The notes below the pieces were generated by a model. The model worked only from the letters and a program-made list of their open reading frames with translations. It was not told the origin of the DNA and ran no database searches. From contig JAGFNQ010000216.1 in NCBI GenBank assembly GCA_024364735.1, forward strand, positions 388,759 through 452,758: DNA of 64,000 nucleotides. Direction: 5' to 3'. Shown piece by piece: positions 1 through 9,649 of the stretch (its first letter is position 1; each line of letters starts with the position of its first letter). A program made the translations under genes and the position numbers. Source of the stretch: Boesenbergia rotunda. Taxonomy: Eukaryota > Streptophyta > Magnoliopsida > Zingiberales > Zingiberaceae.

Positions 1-1099
1 GTCTGATCTCTTGACTCGACTCGTATTCGGAATCTTCGTCGTGCTCTGAGTCCGATTCTGGTCCGATTGCCATCAGTGCGAGGTAGCTTGCGTTCTTTGG
101 TTGTTCATCGTTGGAATCGTCCGAGCTTTCATCCCACGTGGCTTGAAGAGCCTTCTTCTTTTTGTTCTTAGTGGGTTGGTCCTCCTTCTTGTAAGGGCAT
201 TCATGTTTGAAGTGCCCTTTTCTGTTACAGCCGAAGCAGATCATTTTGCTTTTACCTTCAGTGCTGGAGGGCTTCATTACCTTTTGAATATCTTTCTTTG
301 AAAATTTGTTCTTCCTTCTGGTGAACATTTTTCTTACCAAGTTCACCAGTTGTTCTTCTTCATCTGAGTCAAAGTCTGACTCATCTTCAGGTTCTTCTTG
401 AATTTTTCTTTTTGATTTGGCTTCTTTTGGTGAACCTGCAAATAAAGCTAGCCCTTTCTCGACCTTGGCGTTAGTTTGCTCATGCAGCTCTAATTCACAA
501 AATAGTTCATCCAGATTAATTTTTGAAAGGTTCCTAGAAATTTTATAGGCATCTATAATAGATGCCCATAGTGAATTTCTAGGGAACGCATTTAACGCAT
601 ATCTTATGATGTCCCAGTTCTCCTGTTTGTGCCCGATCATGTGGAGTCCATTCAATATGTTCTTAATCCGGGCGTGGAGTTGACTTGCTGATTCTCCTTC
701 CTGCATTTTTATGTTAAATAACTTATTCAATAACAGATCTCTCTTTGTTACCTTTGCATCAGAAGTGCCTTCATGTAATTCTGTTAATTTGTCCCATAGC
801 TCCTTCGCCGAGTCGGTTGGTCCAATTCTGTTTAGCTCCTCTTTGGTAAGTCCGCACTGGAGGGAGTTCTGAGCTTTGAACTCGGTCTGAGCCTTTTTCT
901 TCATCTCCGGGTTCCATCTGTCGGGCTTCAGTGGAGCATTATTTCCCTCATCCATCAGTGGTGTGTAGCCTGTTTGAACTGCGAACCACTGATCCATGTC
1001 GGTCTTCAGATAAACCTCCATCCTTCTCTTCCAGTAGGGAAAGTCTTCCCCATTAAAGAGGGGAGGGCGGGCAGTGCTATAGCCTTCACCTTGGGCCAT
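1..1099 (-). CDS. Sirevirus (Ty1/copia) gag, element A, 3' end outside window
   Basis: This is the capsid-type gag of a Ty1/copia retrotransposon. It packages element RNA into cytoplasmic virus-like particles. The frame is open from an ATG at 1099 to the window edge, about 366 codons. The N-terminus has the usual copia gag opening (a FSTARPPLF-like motif, then YWKxRMEVYL), followed by a helical UBN2-type capsid region. An acidic linker leads to one CCHC zinc knuckle, whose first Cys is near residue 288 (CFGC...GHF...EC). Downstream is the TWDESS acidic stretch typical of Sirevirus gags. The start was chosen because it lies 265 bp inside the primer site and matches the start of D gag. Protease and pol would lie beyond base 1. 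No stop or frameshift is visible, so this copy looks fairly young. Confidence 0.85.
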   Translation of the reverse strand, partial: MAQGEGYSTARPPLFNGEDFPYWKRRMEVYLKTDMDQWFAVQTGYTPLMDEGNNAPLKPDRWNPEMKKKAQTEFKAQNSLQCGLTKEELNRIGPTDSAKELWDKLTELHEGTSDAKVTKRDLLLNKLFNIKMQEGESASQLHARIKNILNGLHMIGHKQENWDIIRYALNAFPRNSLWASIIDAYKISRNLSKINLDELFCELELHEQTNAKVEKGLALFAGSPKEAKSKRKIQEEPEDESDFDSDEEEQLVNLVRKMFTRRKNKFSKKDIQKVMKPSSTEGKSKMICFGCNRKGHFKHECPYKKEDQPTKNKKKKALQATWDESSDDSNDEQPKNASYLALMAIGPESDSEHDEDSEYESSQEIR

Positions 1100-1363
1100 T
1101 TAAATTATGTGCACACGAAATAAAAGTAGACACAATATCCCAAGACTGGGTCTTGGATTAGTAGTGCGGGAAAGGATAAACTACCGAAAAGCAACTTGAA
1201 TGGTGTTGCACCAGATTCAAGTAAAACCAACGAACGAAAAAAATAACTAAATTTAGGCAAGAATACCAAATTTAGATTATGTGTAGCGAAAAACCAAAAA
1301 TCGAAAAAAAGAACTGGATTTCCCCCGGCTCTTATGGTGGTTGCACCGATACAGAGCGTATCA

Positions 1364-1376
1364 GGCTCTGATACCA
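1364..1376 (-). other. Primer binding site (initiator Met-tRNA), element A
   Basis: On the minus strand this reads TGGTATCAGAGCC, complementary to the 3' end of plant initiator Met-tRNA. It begins 2 bases inside the LTR end at 1379 and primes minus-strand DNA synthesis. It fixes the LTR boundary and the element orientation. Confidence 0.9.
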
Positions 1377-1378
1377 CT

Positions 1379-2704
1379 TGTAGGATCGATGCACGTGAGA
1401 GGGGGGTGAATCACGTGACTTTTTAAAAAAGTAGAGCGCTTTAAAAAAAGCGTGCACAGCGGAAAAGATAAAACACGAACGAAAAACCAATACAAACGAC
1501 ACAGGTAGTTTTACTTCGTTCGGAGCCTTCGGCGACTCCTACTCGAAGGCCAGGTCCCTCGGACCTTTCCGTTGGGCAATCCACTAAAACTCTCTACCGG
1601 TAAACTCCGATAGAGTAGGCGAGTACAAAAGAATTGAAAGTGTGACAACCCCACACTTTCAAGTAATTAAATGCAATAAAATATATTTAAAAAAATTACG
1701 CTCTTCTTTTTATCGACGTCCGGAGACTCTTTCGGGGCAGCAAGACGTCGTCGGCTCGAGGTGAAGCGTTTCCGGAGCAAGGCGCGAGCGTAGAAGAACT
1801 TTGAGGCGTTGGAAGAATTGTTATCGGAAGCATGGGGTCGAGGGCCCTTTATATAGGGCCTGGGGGCGCCCGGGACGTCGGGGGCGCCCCCCCACGTGGC
1901 CTCTGATCCGCAGAGCTCTCGGTCGCGTCTGATCCTCTGGATCCGCTTTGACCGGGGCGCCCGGAGCGCTCGGGGCACCCGGATTGACCGGGTCAACGTC
2001 CTATCTCTTTGGCTTCGAGGGGTTCGGTTTGAGGTATGCGCATGGGGGCGCCCGCAGAGCAGGGGGCGCCCGGAAGCACCGGGGCGCCCGGCCCAGCATG
2101 TATTCGAACCCTCTTTTGCTTTACCTGTTTTGTATGGCCCTTGGGGGCGCCCGGGACACTCCGGGCGCCCTACTCAGCTACTACCTCACTCCTTTGAGGC
2201 TATCTGAGCTGCAGACACTCCTTCCTTTGGTCCTGCATCCAGGGTTAGTCCAAAACACAATAAAACACAGTGTTAGATTATACAGCCTTAGCTGTCTTGG
2301 TTCTAACTTTGATCTCCGAAATGGAGCCCTAGGTCGAACCGATGCCTACTGTTCCCTCGACGGGGAACGCGTCCACTCCTACTCCTCCAGTGACTTACCT
2401 CACTTACCCTTTGTGCAGCTTTGCTTGACTTCTTGACCCACCAGGACTTCCTGCCAAGGCTCAACCACCCTGGTCTTCCTGCCAAGTCTCAACCAACTTG
2501 GTCTTCAGCCAGTTGTCAGGTCCCGCGGACCCAACTGGACTTCCTGCCAGGACTCAACCATCCTGAACTTCAGCCTGGTGTCTGGTCCTAAGTCTTTCAA
2601 CCCTGCACACTTAGTAAAGAGGTTAAAAACCAACAACCCTAACTTTAACCACTTTGTCATACATCAAAACCCGAGTTTGACCGTTAGTGCAAACTGCGCC
2701 AACA
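1379..2704 (-). mobile_element. 5' LTR of Sirevirus A
   Basis: The LTR runs TG...CA and is about 1326 bp, adjacent to the primer site. Its outer edge (sense TGTTGGCGCAG) closely resembles the LTR start of element D at 32416. It holds a cluster of GGGCGCCC-type palindromes around 1862-2170 and a TATA box (sense TATATAAAG, plus-strand 1847-1855) just downstream of them in sense. The ORFs that can be read across this GC-rich stretch have no coding character. The LTR sits inside the gypsy remnant that resumes at 2705. The other LTR and the target duplication are outside the window. Confidence 0.85.
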
Positions 2705-3735
2705 ACCCCCTCTGGATGGACAGCAGGCGGGGGCGAGTCACCCTCTGAAGGGATGTTCGCCCGAGGGTCAATCAATGGACTGGAAATCCCTTGGTTCGCA
2801 AATGGAGGGGGTGCAGCAATAACCTCTGCCCTTCTCGTAGAGGCAGGCCCATGGGACGATTCGGCAGTCCCCTCTGAGGACTCGGCAGGCACAGAGGGTG
2901 CATCAAGAGAGGCAGGGGAGGAGCCAGTACCTCCTTGTTGGCCTCCTCCCACTTGATCAGTCGATGCATCGCCCTCGAAATCATGAGTTCATCTGCAATG
3001 ACCAGGCAGGAAGATATCAGTTAGAATTAATAGGCATTGATGAAAAAGTTGAACGTACCAAGGCTGGGGCTAATCTGGGTCACTTTTGGGCTAAGGCTCG
3101 CTCGATACATGAGCTCCTCACTCTGCACCAGACCCAGACCACTGAGCTCCATGCTAGAGAGTATGTTCCTGGCGCACTGGTAGATTGGGCCCTAGAAGAA
3201 ATTCCCTAAGGAGGGAGGAGTCGACAAATCCTCCACCCAGCGAAGAGGACTGAAGGGTTGCGTAGGCAGTCGGATGAAGAAGAGCTTCTCTTTCCACCCC
3301 TTGTGCAAGGAAGGGAACCCTCCTAAGAACCTATGGCCAGGACGCGTCGAAAAGCTAAAAGCCCCTCGCGCGCCAATCGGAAGGAAGAAGGAATGAAAAA
3401 GGCGAGGGGTCAAGGGGATATCGAAGAGCTTGAAGATGATGTACGCCCCGTCCATCTGGGCGAAGGCATTGGGAACCATCTGGTGAAGAGGGATATCGAA
3501 GTAGGAAGTCACATTCATGAAAAAAGGAGAAATGGGGAAGCGGAGCCACGACTCTACTTACCCCCAGAAAGAAGGTAAAGAAGCCTACGGGAGGCTCCAC
3601 CGGTGTCTGGTCCACTTCAGGGACCACCATCACCATCTCAGCCGAAATGTCGTAGGCCTCAATGGTTGTCTGCAAGGCCTCCGGCCTCACCCTCGAAGAG
3701 GCAGGCTCATACCACTCCACTCGATAATCTTCCAT
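2705..3735 (-). pseudogene. Antisense ORF of a Tat-type gypsy element (Transposase_28-like), broken
   Basis: The minus strand carries remnants of the plant 'putative gypsy type transposon' domain (Pfam Transposase_28 by recognition). Features are a start at 3735 (MEDYRVEW), then motifs like IPLHQMVPNAFAQ, LFHSFF, FSTRPGHRFLGGFPSLHKGWKEK and FFIRLP between about 3518 and 3240, and a Ser/Pro-rich C-terminus reaching 2623-2980. The frame changes near 3500 and again near 3000, so no intact product is made. In maize Grande-like and rice RIRE2-like Tat elements such an ORF lies between pol and the 3' LTR on the opposite strand, which matches its position here before the plus-strand LTR at 4321. Its function is unknown even in intact elements. 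Confidence 0.65.
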
Positions 3736-4307
3736 GATTCCTAAGAGAAAGGACGAGAAGGAGGAAGAGGACTTATGCTAAAAAAAATCCTTAGAGAAGA
3801 AGACGAAGACACAGTGCACCCAGCCACGAAGCCAGAAGGTGGCTAAACGTCCTTGCCTCCCCTTCTTATACAAAGGAAGCCGCCCGCATGTGTGCAATAG
3901 GGGCAAGGCACGTGGAAAGCAAGGAACCGCCACCTCGCGGCAATGTCAGGGAACAGTCGAGTGACGTGAACCGACTACAGCTGCGCATGTCAGTAAGAGG
4001 TGGCGAAGAAAGTAGGGGGCGCATGGCGACAGAGCATTCGCGAAAGGACTTCGTCACCGTCAAAGAACGCCATGCGTATTTATGAAGGATGGACAGGTAT
4101 CATTACAGTACCTCGAAAACCATAGAAGCCTTTTTGGGAAGACAAAGAAAAAAGGGGACTACCTCAGGAACCAAGGTAAATTCTACAATCCTATGACCCA
4201 ATATGACTGCCGAGGGATCAGTAATGGGTGCAAGGACCCACGGGTACATAGCTTCCTCATCACGACACTGGTCTAATCAATCAGCAATACTTCCTTCGAT
4301 CAGACTT
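3736..4307 (+). other. Non-coding 3' internal region of Tat-type gypsy remnant
   Basis: This is the spacer between the antisense ORF start and the polypurine tract. Short ORFs exist on both strands but none resembles a known protein. The minus-strand stretch just upstream of 3735 would hold the promoter of the antisense ORF; I see no convincing TATA box. Confidence 0.5.
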
Positions 4308-5080
4308 GAAGGGAGGGACTTGTGATGGGGTTGAATACCTCAGGATGGACACGTGGGCTGAAGAAGCCGGATGGCAAGATATAGTGAATCTGAGCGACTA
4401 ACTCCCTTTCGGAGCTCCTGAGACCCTCTCGGGAGAAGGATCCTCCAGACCCCCCCCCCCCCCACGATAAACACGCCCCGGAGATCAGATCAAAAAACCC
4501 CTCCCGGGATCACCCCGGAAAGTCAGGCCCCGAGACCACCTTGGGGAAGCGGAGCGCTCGGGACCTCCTGGGCTTGAAGACCTCAAGATCACCTCGGGGT
4601 TGCAGAGCCCAAGAAGCATTTGACCTCAAGTAGCAGCCCCCTTTTCTCGGATCTGCGGATAATCGTCCCCCCTATCGCAACGGGTCGAACTTAATGACGG
4701 CGTGGACCATTTCAAAGATTATCTGGTAACCGACGAACGAGGGGACGTGGCACAGATCATGGGGACACACGAAGGCAGCCGCCGCAGATATAAAAGATAC
4801 TCTAACCCCTCCGATAAGGGGGTTACGCATTCTTTGCTACTCATATATTTTCCTGCCTTCTACTCTTCTTCTCCATCAAGGCACTGACTTGAGCGTCGGA
4901 GTGGGCTCCATTGGACAACCTCCGACGTGTTCCTCTAACGCTCGTGTTAATCTCGCAGGGTGTGGAGTTCCTCCCCTAATGTCAACATCCGCGTGGGTTG
5001 AATCCTGGTTACTAGCCGTCGACGTCGATTCCTTCCGGAACATAAATAATATTTGAAACATGATTGCACTAACATGCACA
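4308..5080 (+). mobile_element. Polypurine tract and 3' LTR of Tat-type gypsy element
   Basis: A purine tract (GAAGGGAGGGACT, 4308-4320) is followed directly by TGTGATGGGG at 4321, the usual Tat-lineage LTR start. A TATA box (TATAAAAG) lies at 4789-4796. The phrase TTGAGCGTCGGAGTGG near 4890 recurs just after the transcription start in LTRs of this lineage. The right edge is uncertain: plausible CA ends lie between 5040 and 5090. The gag-pol and 5' LTR are absent because Sirevirus A occupies the DNA to the left. Confidence 0.7.
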
Positions 5081-5099
5081 ACGTGACTCGAGGCGCCAA

Positions 5100-5590
5100 G
5101 TCATATTTGTAAAAAAAACAAACTGAGGCCTCCCATGCTAGTTTGTTATTTTTTTATTTTTTTTAAATTAATATTTTCTCGTATAAATCTTAAAATATAT
5201 ATATAATATACTTCGTGAATACCTCCATACTTGAGAGGTGTCAGTTTGTTAATTTTTTATTTTTTAAAAAAAAATAATATTTTCTCTGATAAATCTTAAA
5301 TACATATAATATACTTTGTGAATATCTAAAATTAATTATTTTAAACACTATAACCCAAGAGGAACGATTGAATTCTACGGAAAAATTTTATTAACTTAAA
5401 TCCACTACAACTCAATCCCTAAATTTTAAAATCTTAAATGCTAAATACATATAATATACTACATGAGCCTCTAAATTTGATTATTTTGAATACTATAATC
5501 CAAGAAGGACGACTAAACCCTAGGGAAAAAGTTTATTAGCCTAAATCCACTATAACTCAACTCCTAAATCTTAAAAACTTAAACCTTAGA
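5100..5590. repeat. AT-rich imperfect tandem repeat
   Basis: About two units of roughly 140 bp repeat with many mismatches, 5299-5443 and 5444-5585. Shared blocks include AAATACATATAATATACT, CACTATAACCCAAGA and CTTAAATCCACTA. A partial third unit lies to the left, where ATTTTCTC and AATATACTTCGTGAATA recur near 5175-5220. No coding signal. Confidence 0.6.
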
Positions 5591-6946
5591 TCCATGGCGC
5601 CTTGGATCCATGCGAGCGCGCAAGCAAAAGTCTGCATCATATCAAAATTGTCAAGTATAAAACCACAAGACAATTTTAACTTATCAACCAATCTGTTTTT
5701 AGACTTCATTGGATCGAACGCAATCGCGAGGGCTCTTATATTATATCCGAAAGCGGGTCGTGCTGGTCTTTATGCAAACGGAGGTCTTGCAATTTGTGCA
5801 GTTACAAATCTATTACAGTTGGGATCTGTAAAGTGTTGTTGTCTCTGAAATTTGATGCACTTTATGATTATCTACACCTTATTATCCAAACGATGTGAAA
5901 TATAATTCATAAAAAAACACATTGTCAATGTGTTAATTTAAAAATGTTAAATCAATACATACGATGTGATACCTAATTCATTAAAAACATCATGCGATGT
6001 GTTTGGCAGAATCCGTACTCAAATTGATATTAGAATATAAAAATTCATGATACAATTATTAAAATTCCAAAGTTTGTGATAAATTTAATGATACGCCATA
6101 GTTTTAAAAACGCAATAAAAAAGTTTAAAACGATGCACAAAAGAAAGAACGCATTCGGAGTGATTTTAACTGAAAGAGTGGTCATTTGCAACCAGAGAAC
6201 AGCTTTATCCCAACACAAGCAGACGATGAGCAAGAGGTTTTGTACATTAAGAATTGATAATATTACATCGCAATGTGACGTCCCAAATTATCATAGTAGG
6301 AACAGCTGTTTCACCTTTATCATGTTGACAAAGCATCCAACAAAGACAATGGTCATTTTGAAAGATTATCCCATTTCACTTGCTCCCTGATGTAGAGACC
6401 TCAGTATTGCAGATTGGGCATGCCTACGGAGAAAATAAACCACAACGGTTAGCTTTTATTTACTTTGTTTCTGATGAATTTGGTACAAAAAAAAGTAATC
6501 TTGAATTGATCTCATAATATCTAAAAGTAATATAATAACTAAGAAATATAAAGGCGAGACAAAAAGGGAAAAACAACGATTAGGATTTAGAACTGTTCTT
6601 AGGTCATGCATTGGTGCAGCAAAATCTGCTCGCCCATCTGAAGATCATTTGCAAGAAATTTTCTCAGAACATTCATATACAGGTCAAAAAGTTAGGAATA
6701 CAATCAACTCATATCACTTTAATCTAATTGAAACTTATTAAATTAATGATTTAATCAAATTGAATTTCACATTTATTAAATTAATAATTAATCTAATAAA
6801 CCCAAATCAAATGAAATTCACATTGTTAGATAATGTTTTAATAGATAAAATTTGACCATGTTATTAGATAAAGTCTAATCAGATAAGACTTGATCATATT
6901 TCATTAAGTCTTATTAGATTAGACTTGACCAACATTTTAAAAGGTC
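5591..6946. other. Unassigned AT-rich DNA
   Basis: This 1.36-kb stretch contains two plus-strand ORFs of 84 codons (5594-5848) and 104 codons (6076-6390). Neither shows a motif I recognise, a plausible promoter or plant-like coding composition. It ends at the ambiguous base at 6947. I see no repeat, RNA gene or mobile-element end that I can support. Confidence 0.4.
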
Positions 6947-6947
6947 N
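6947..6947. other. Ambiguous base (N), probable assembly join
   Basis: This is the only N in the window. AT-rich unique DNA lies to its left. To its right the sequence begins in the middle of a copia pol reading frame, with no LTR, primer site or target duplication. Confidence 0.9.
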
Positions 6948-8474
6948 GAACCTAGGAAAATTGACGAAGCATTAAATGATCCCGATTGGATTATCGCGAT
7001 GCAAGATGAACTAGGTCAATTTGAGAGGAGTCAGGTTTGGGACTTAGTCCCTAGACCTAAGAGGACCACCATTATTGGAACCAAATGGGTGTTCAAGAAC
7101 AAATTGAACCACAAGGGAGAAATCATTAGAAACAAGGCACGCTTGGTAGCCAAGGGCTGCAGTCAAGTTGAAGGCCTTCATTATGATGAGACTTATGCTC
7201 CCGTGGCACGATTAGAATCCATCCGATTGATGCTTGCATTTGCAGCACATCGTGGTTTCAAACTATTTCAAATGGACGTCAAATCGGCCTTCCTAAATGG
7301 TTTGATTAGGGAAGAAGTCTATGTCGAACAACCTCCGGGGTTTGAGAGTACCGAATTTCCAAACCACGTGTTCAAGCTCAAAAATGCACTTTATGGCCTT
7401 AAACAAGCACCCCGGGCTTGGTATGAGCGGTTGTCGATATTTTTAATTGAAAAGGGCTTCGTTAGAGGTCAAATAGACCCTACACTGTTTCTACGAAGAG
7501 ATTGTGACAATATATTTGTAGCCCAAGTATATGTCGATGACATAATTTGTGGCTCAAATAACAAGGGCTATTTAAATGAGTTCATTGGACACATGGAGAG
7601 TGAGTTTGAAATGAGTCTAGTGGGAGAGTTGACTTTCTTCCTTGGACTTGAAATCAAGCAAACTCACGATGGTATCCATGTGCACCAATCAAAGTATACA
7701 CATGAGATGCTTCGAAAATTCAATATGAGTGATTCGAAGGAGGTAACCACTCCCATGGCTACAAACACAAGATTAGACAATGATGAGAGTGGTAAACCCG
7801 TTGATCTAACTCAATATCGAAGCATGATAGGCTGTTTGCTATACCTCACAGCCAGTCGACCGGATATTTTATTTGCTGTGGGTATGTGTGCTAGGTATCA
7901 AGTATGTGCCAAGGAATCTCATCTAATTGCTGTTAAGCGAATTTTGAGATACCTTAAGGGCACAATTGGTGTAGGTCTTTGGTATCCCCGTACTGAATCT
8001 TTTGATTTGATGGGTTATACGGATTCCGACTACGCTGGATGTAAGTTGGACCGGAAAAGCACTAGTGGGGGCTGCCAATTCTTAGGTTCGTCCTTAGTAA
8101 GTTGGTCGAGTCGGAAGCAACATTGTGTTGCTCTTTCCACTACTGAGGCAGAATATATCGCTATGGGAGAGAGTATATCGCAATTGTTGTGGATGATTCA
8201 TACCTTAGAAGACTATGGATTGAGTTACAAGGGTGTGCAAGTGTTATGTGATAACATTAGCAAAATTAACTTAACCAAGAATCCAGTCCATCATTCTAGG
8301 ACAAAACATATTGAAGTAAGACACCACTTCATTAGGGATCATGTAGCTAGGGGGAACATCATACTCTCTCATATAGAGTCAAAGTCAAACCTACCTGACA
8401 TTTTCACTAAACCACTTCCTGAAAATGAATTTAGTTTCCTAAGACGGGAATTGGGAATGTGTCGCGCTTCATGA
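6948..8474 (+). CDS. Sirevirus pol, reverse transcriptase and RNase H part
   Basis: C-terminal part of a copia polyprotein that copies element RNA into DNA. The frame is open for 508 codons from the N to the stop after GMCRAS. The first in-frame ATG is at 6999, but the coding frame already starts at 6948, so that ATG is not the true start. Counting from 6999, reverse transcriptase (RVT_2) fills about residues 25-265 with the landmarks GTKWVFK, MDVKSAFLNG and YGLKQAPRAWYERL, and catalytic YVDD at residues 178-181 (7530-7541). RNase H follows with YTDSDYAG near 341, the STSGGCQFLG block and STTEAEY. No stop or frameshift is present, so this part could still be functional, but integrase is absent. 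The reading frame is less decayed than the matching part of element I. Confidence 0.9.
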   Translation, partial: EPRKIDEALNDPDWIIAMQDELGQFERSQVWDLVPRPKRTTIIGTKWVFKNKLNHKGEIIRNKARLVAKGCSQVEGLHYDETYAPVARLESIRLMLAFAAHRGFKLFQMDVKSAFLNGLIREEVYVEQPPGFESTEFPNHVFKLKNALYGLKQAPRAWYERLSIFLIEKGFVRGQIDPTLFLRRDCDNIFVAQVYVDDIICGSNNKGYLNEFIGHMESEFEMSLVGELTFFLGLEIKQTHDGIHVHQSKYTHEMLRKFNMSDSKEVTTPMATNTRLDNDESGKPVDLTQYRSMIGCLLYLTASRPDILFAVGMCARYQVCAKESHLIAVKRILRYLKGTIGVGLWYPRTESFDLMGYTDSDYAGCKLDRKSTSGGCQFLGSSLVSWSSRKQHCVALSTTEAEYIAMGESISQLLWMIHTLEDYGLSYKGVQVLCDNISKINLTKNPVHHSRTKHIEVRHHFIRDHVARGNIILSHIESKSNLPDIFTKPLPENEFSFLRRELGMCRAS

Positions 8475-9018
8475 TTTTCGAATTGCATTCAAAACCCTTC
8501 ATGATTATTTCGAAACTGTTGGGAACAATTGGGTAACTCTGGGAACATCTCACACAAACTATAAGGTTTAACAAAACGTTTTTCTTTGCTAGATATGGGG
8601 TGAGATGTTAGGATCAACTCAATTCCTTGAAATGTCATTGCATCCCTTGAGGAATTAAGTTGACGAGATAATAATCACGGTGGTGACCAAGTATGGGGAA
8701 AACCAATGCATAACATATATGTATTTGGTCCTACAATCATACTTGGACATTCCAATCAAGGCAACTTGATTGGAAATTTGGATTTGGAATCAAAACTTGG
8801 TTGAAATTGCTTGAGTTATCATTGATTGAGTTTGACTCCATTTAGATGGATCAAAGTGGTTGTTGAACCCATAAGGACTTTTGATTCTTATTCAGAGATC
8901 AATTTTAGTCATGAGGACTTGTCCAAGTTCGACAAAATCCATCAAATATCTTTTGGAAATTTCAGAAATTCTGAAACTGAACATTTCAGTTCGTATCAGG
9001 GTGTATCAGGAACCCTGA
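8475..9018 (+). other. Non-coding spacer after B pol
   Basis: AT-rich sequence between pol and the palindrome cluster. It has a counterpart in element I (about 50200-50590 on the minus strand), where phrases such as CCCATACTTGG and the TTGATTGGA motif are shared. No ORF is convincing. Confidence 0.6.
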
Positions 9019-9432
9019 TCGGTCACTGGACCGATCAAGAATATGGCTGATCGGTCTCCAGACCGATCTGGCTCCTTCCTTCGGTGATCGGTCCACAGAT
9101 CGATCAGAGAGGTAGCAGTGATTTTCCGAACCTTTTGACCAAGGATTCTGAGCCAGCCTGGATCGGTCCCCGGACCGATCTGGCACCCTGTGTGGATCGG
9201 TCCATAGACCGATCAGGGAGTTCAGTGGCTTTTCTCCGGACCCTACTGTTCGTATCCTAATCGGTCACCCGACCGATCAGGAGCGAGTCTGATCGGTCAT
9301 CCCACCGATCAGGCCCATTCCAGTCCGATCAGGATGTAGCCTGATCGGTCTGGACACGATCAGATCGAACGGTGATCCGTTCAAACGCATTAAATTCTGG
9401 TTGGTGGACCGATCCACCAACCTATTAACTTC
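9019..9432 (+). promoter_or_regulatory. Palindrome cluster and putative ORF3 promoter, element B
   Basis: About ten copies of the stem GATCGGTC...GACCGATC occur with spacers of about 4-5 bases. The arms stay constant while the spacers differ (for example ACTG, TCCA, CCCG, ACCC). The last is a perfect hairpin at 9399-9422 with 10-base arms GGTTGGTGGA/TCCACCAACC and a 4-base loop, followed at once by the TATA-like CTATTAACTTC. Element I keeps the same hairpin and the same TATTAACTTC at the same place before its ORF3. Promoter function is inferred from this arrangement. Confidence 0.55.
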
Positions 9433-9649
9433 GCAAAACCCTTCTCAGCGCCGAACCCTAGCACCGAAACTCCTCATCTGCTCGCACTCTCCTACGTCGT
9501 GCGTGCGAATCCTTACGGAGATCCTTACTGGTGTCTTCCTGTTCCCTGCGAGCTCCCCACTTGTTCCAAGCTCTCTGCGTCCGAGAGTTTCTTTTGAGCA
9601 GGCCTCTTTCTCTCTCAACCTTGAGGAACTAGCTTGCGCAAGCTCACCC

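Noticed and set aside
1667..2436. Long ORFs on both strands in a GC-rich stretch
   Set aside because: They fall in the LTR of element A and follow the GGGCGCCC repeats; no domain or conserved product.
4450..4465. Poly-C/G runs (also near 20641, 26063, 36450) as functional G-tracts
   Set aside because: Homopolymer lengths are unreliable in assemblies, and the runs vary between LTR copies.
5594..6390. Two ORFs of 84 and 104 codons as host genes
   Set aside because: No recognisable motif, promoter or relatives; AT-rich context gives ORFs of this size by chance.
9019..9420. CRISPR-like array of palindromic repeats
   Set aside because: Repeats are irregularly spaced, spacers are only a few bases, there are no cas genes, and the context is a plant retrotransposon.
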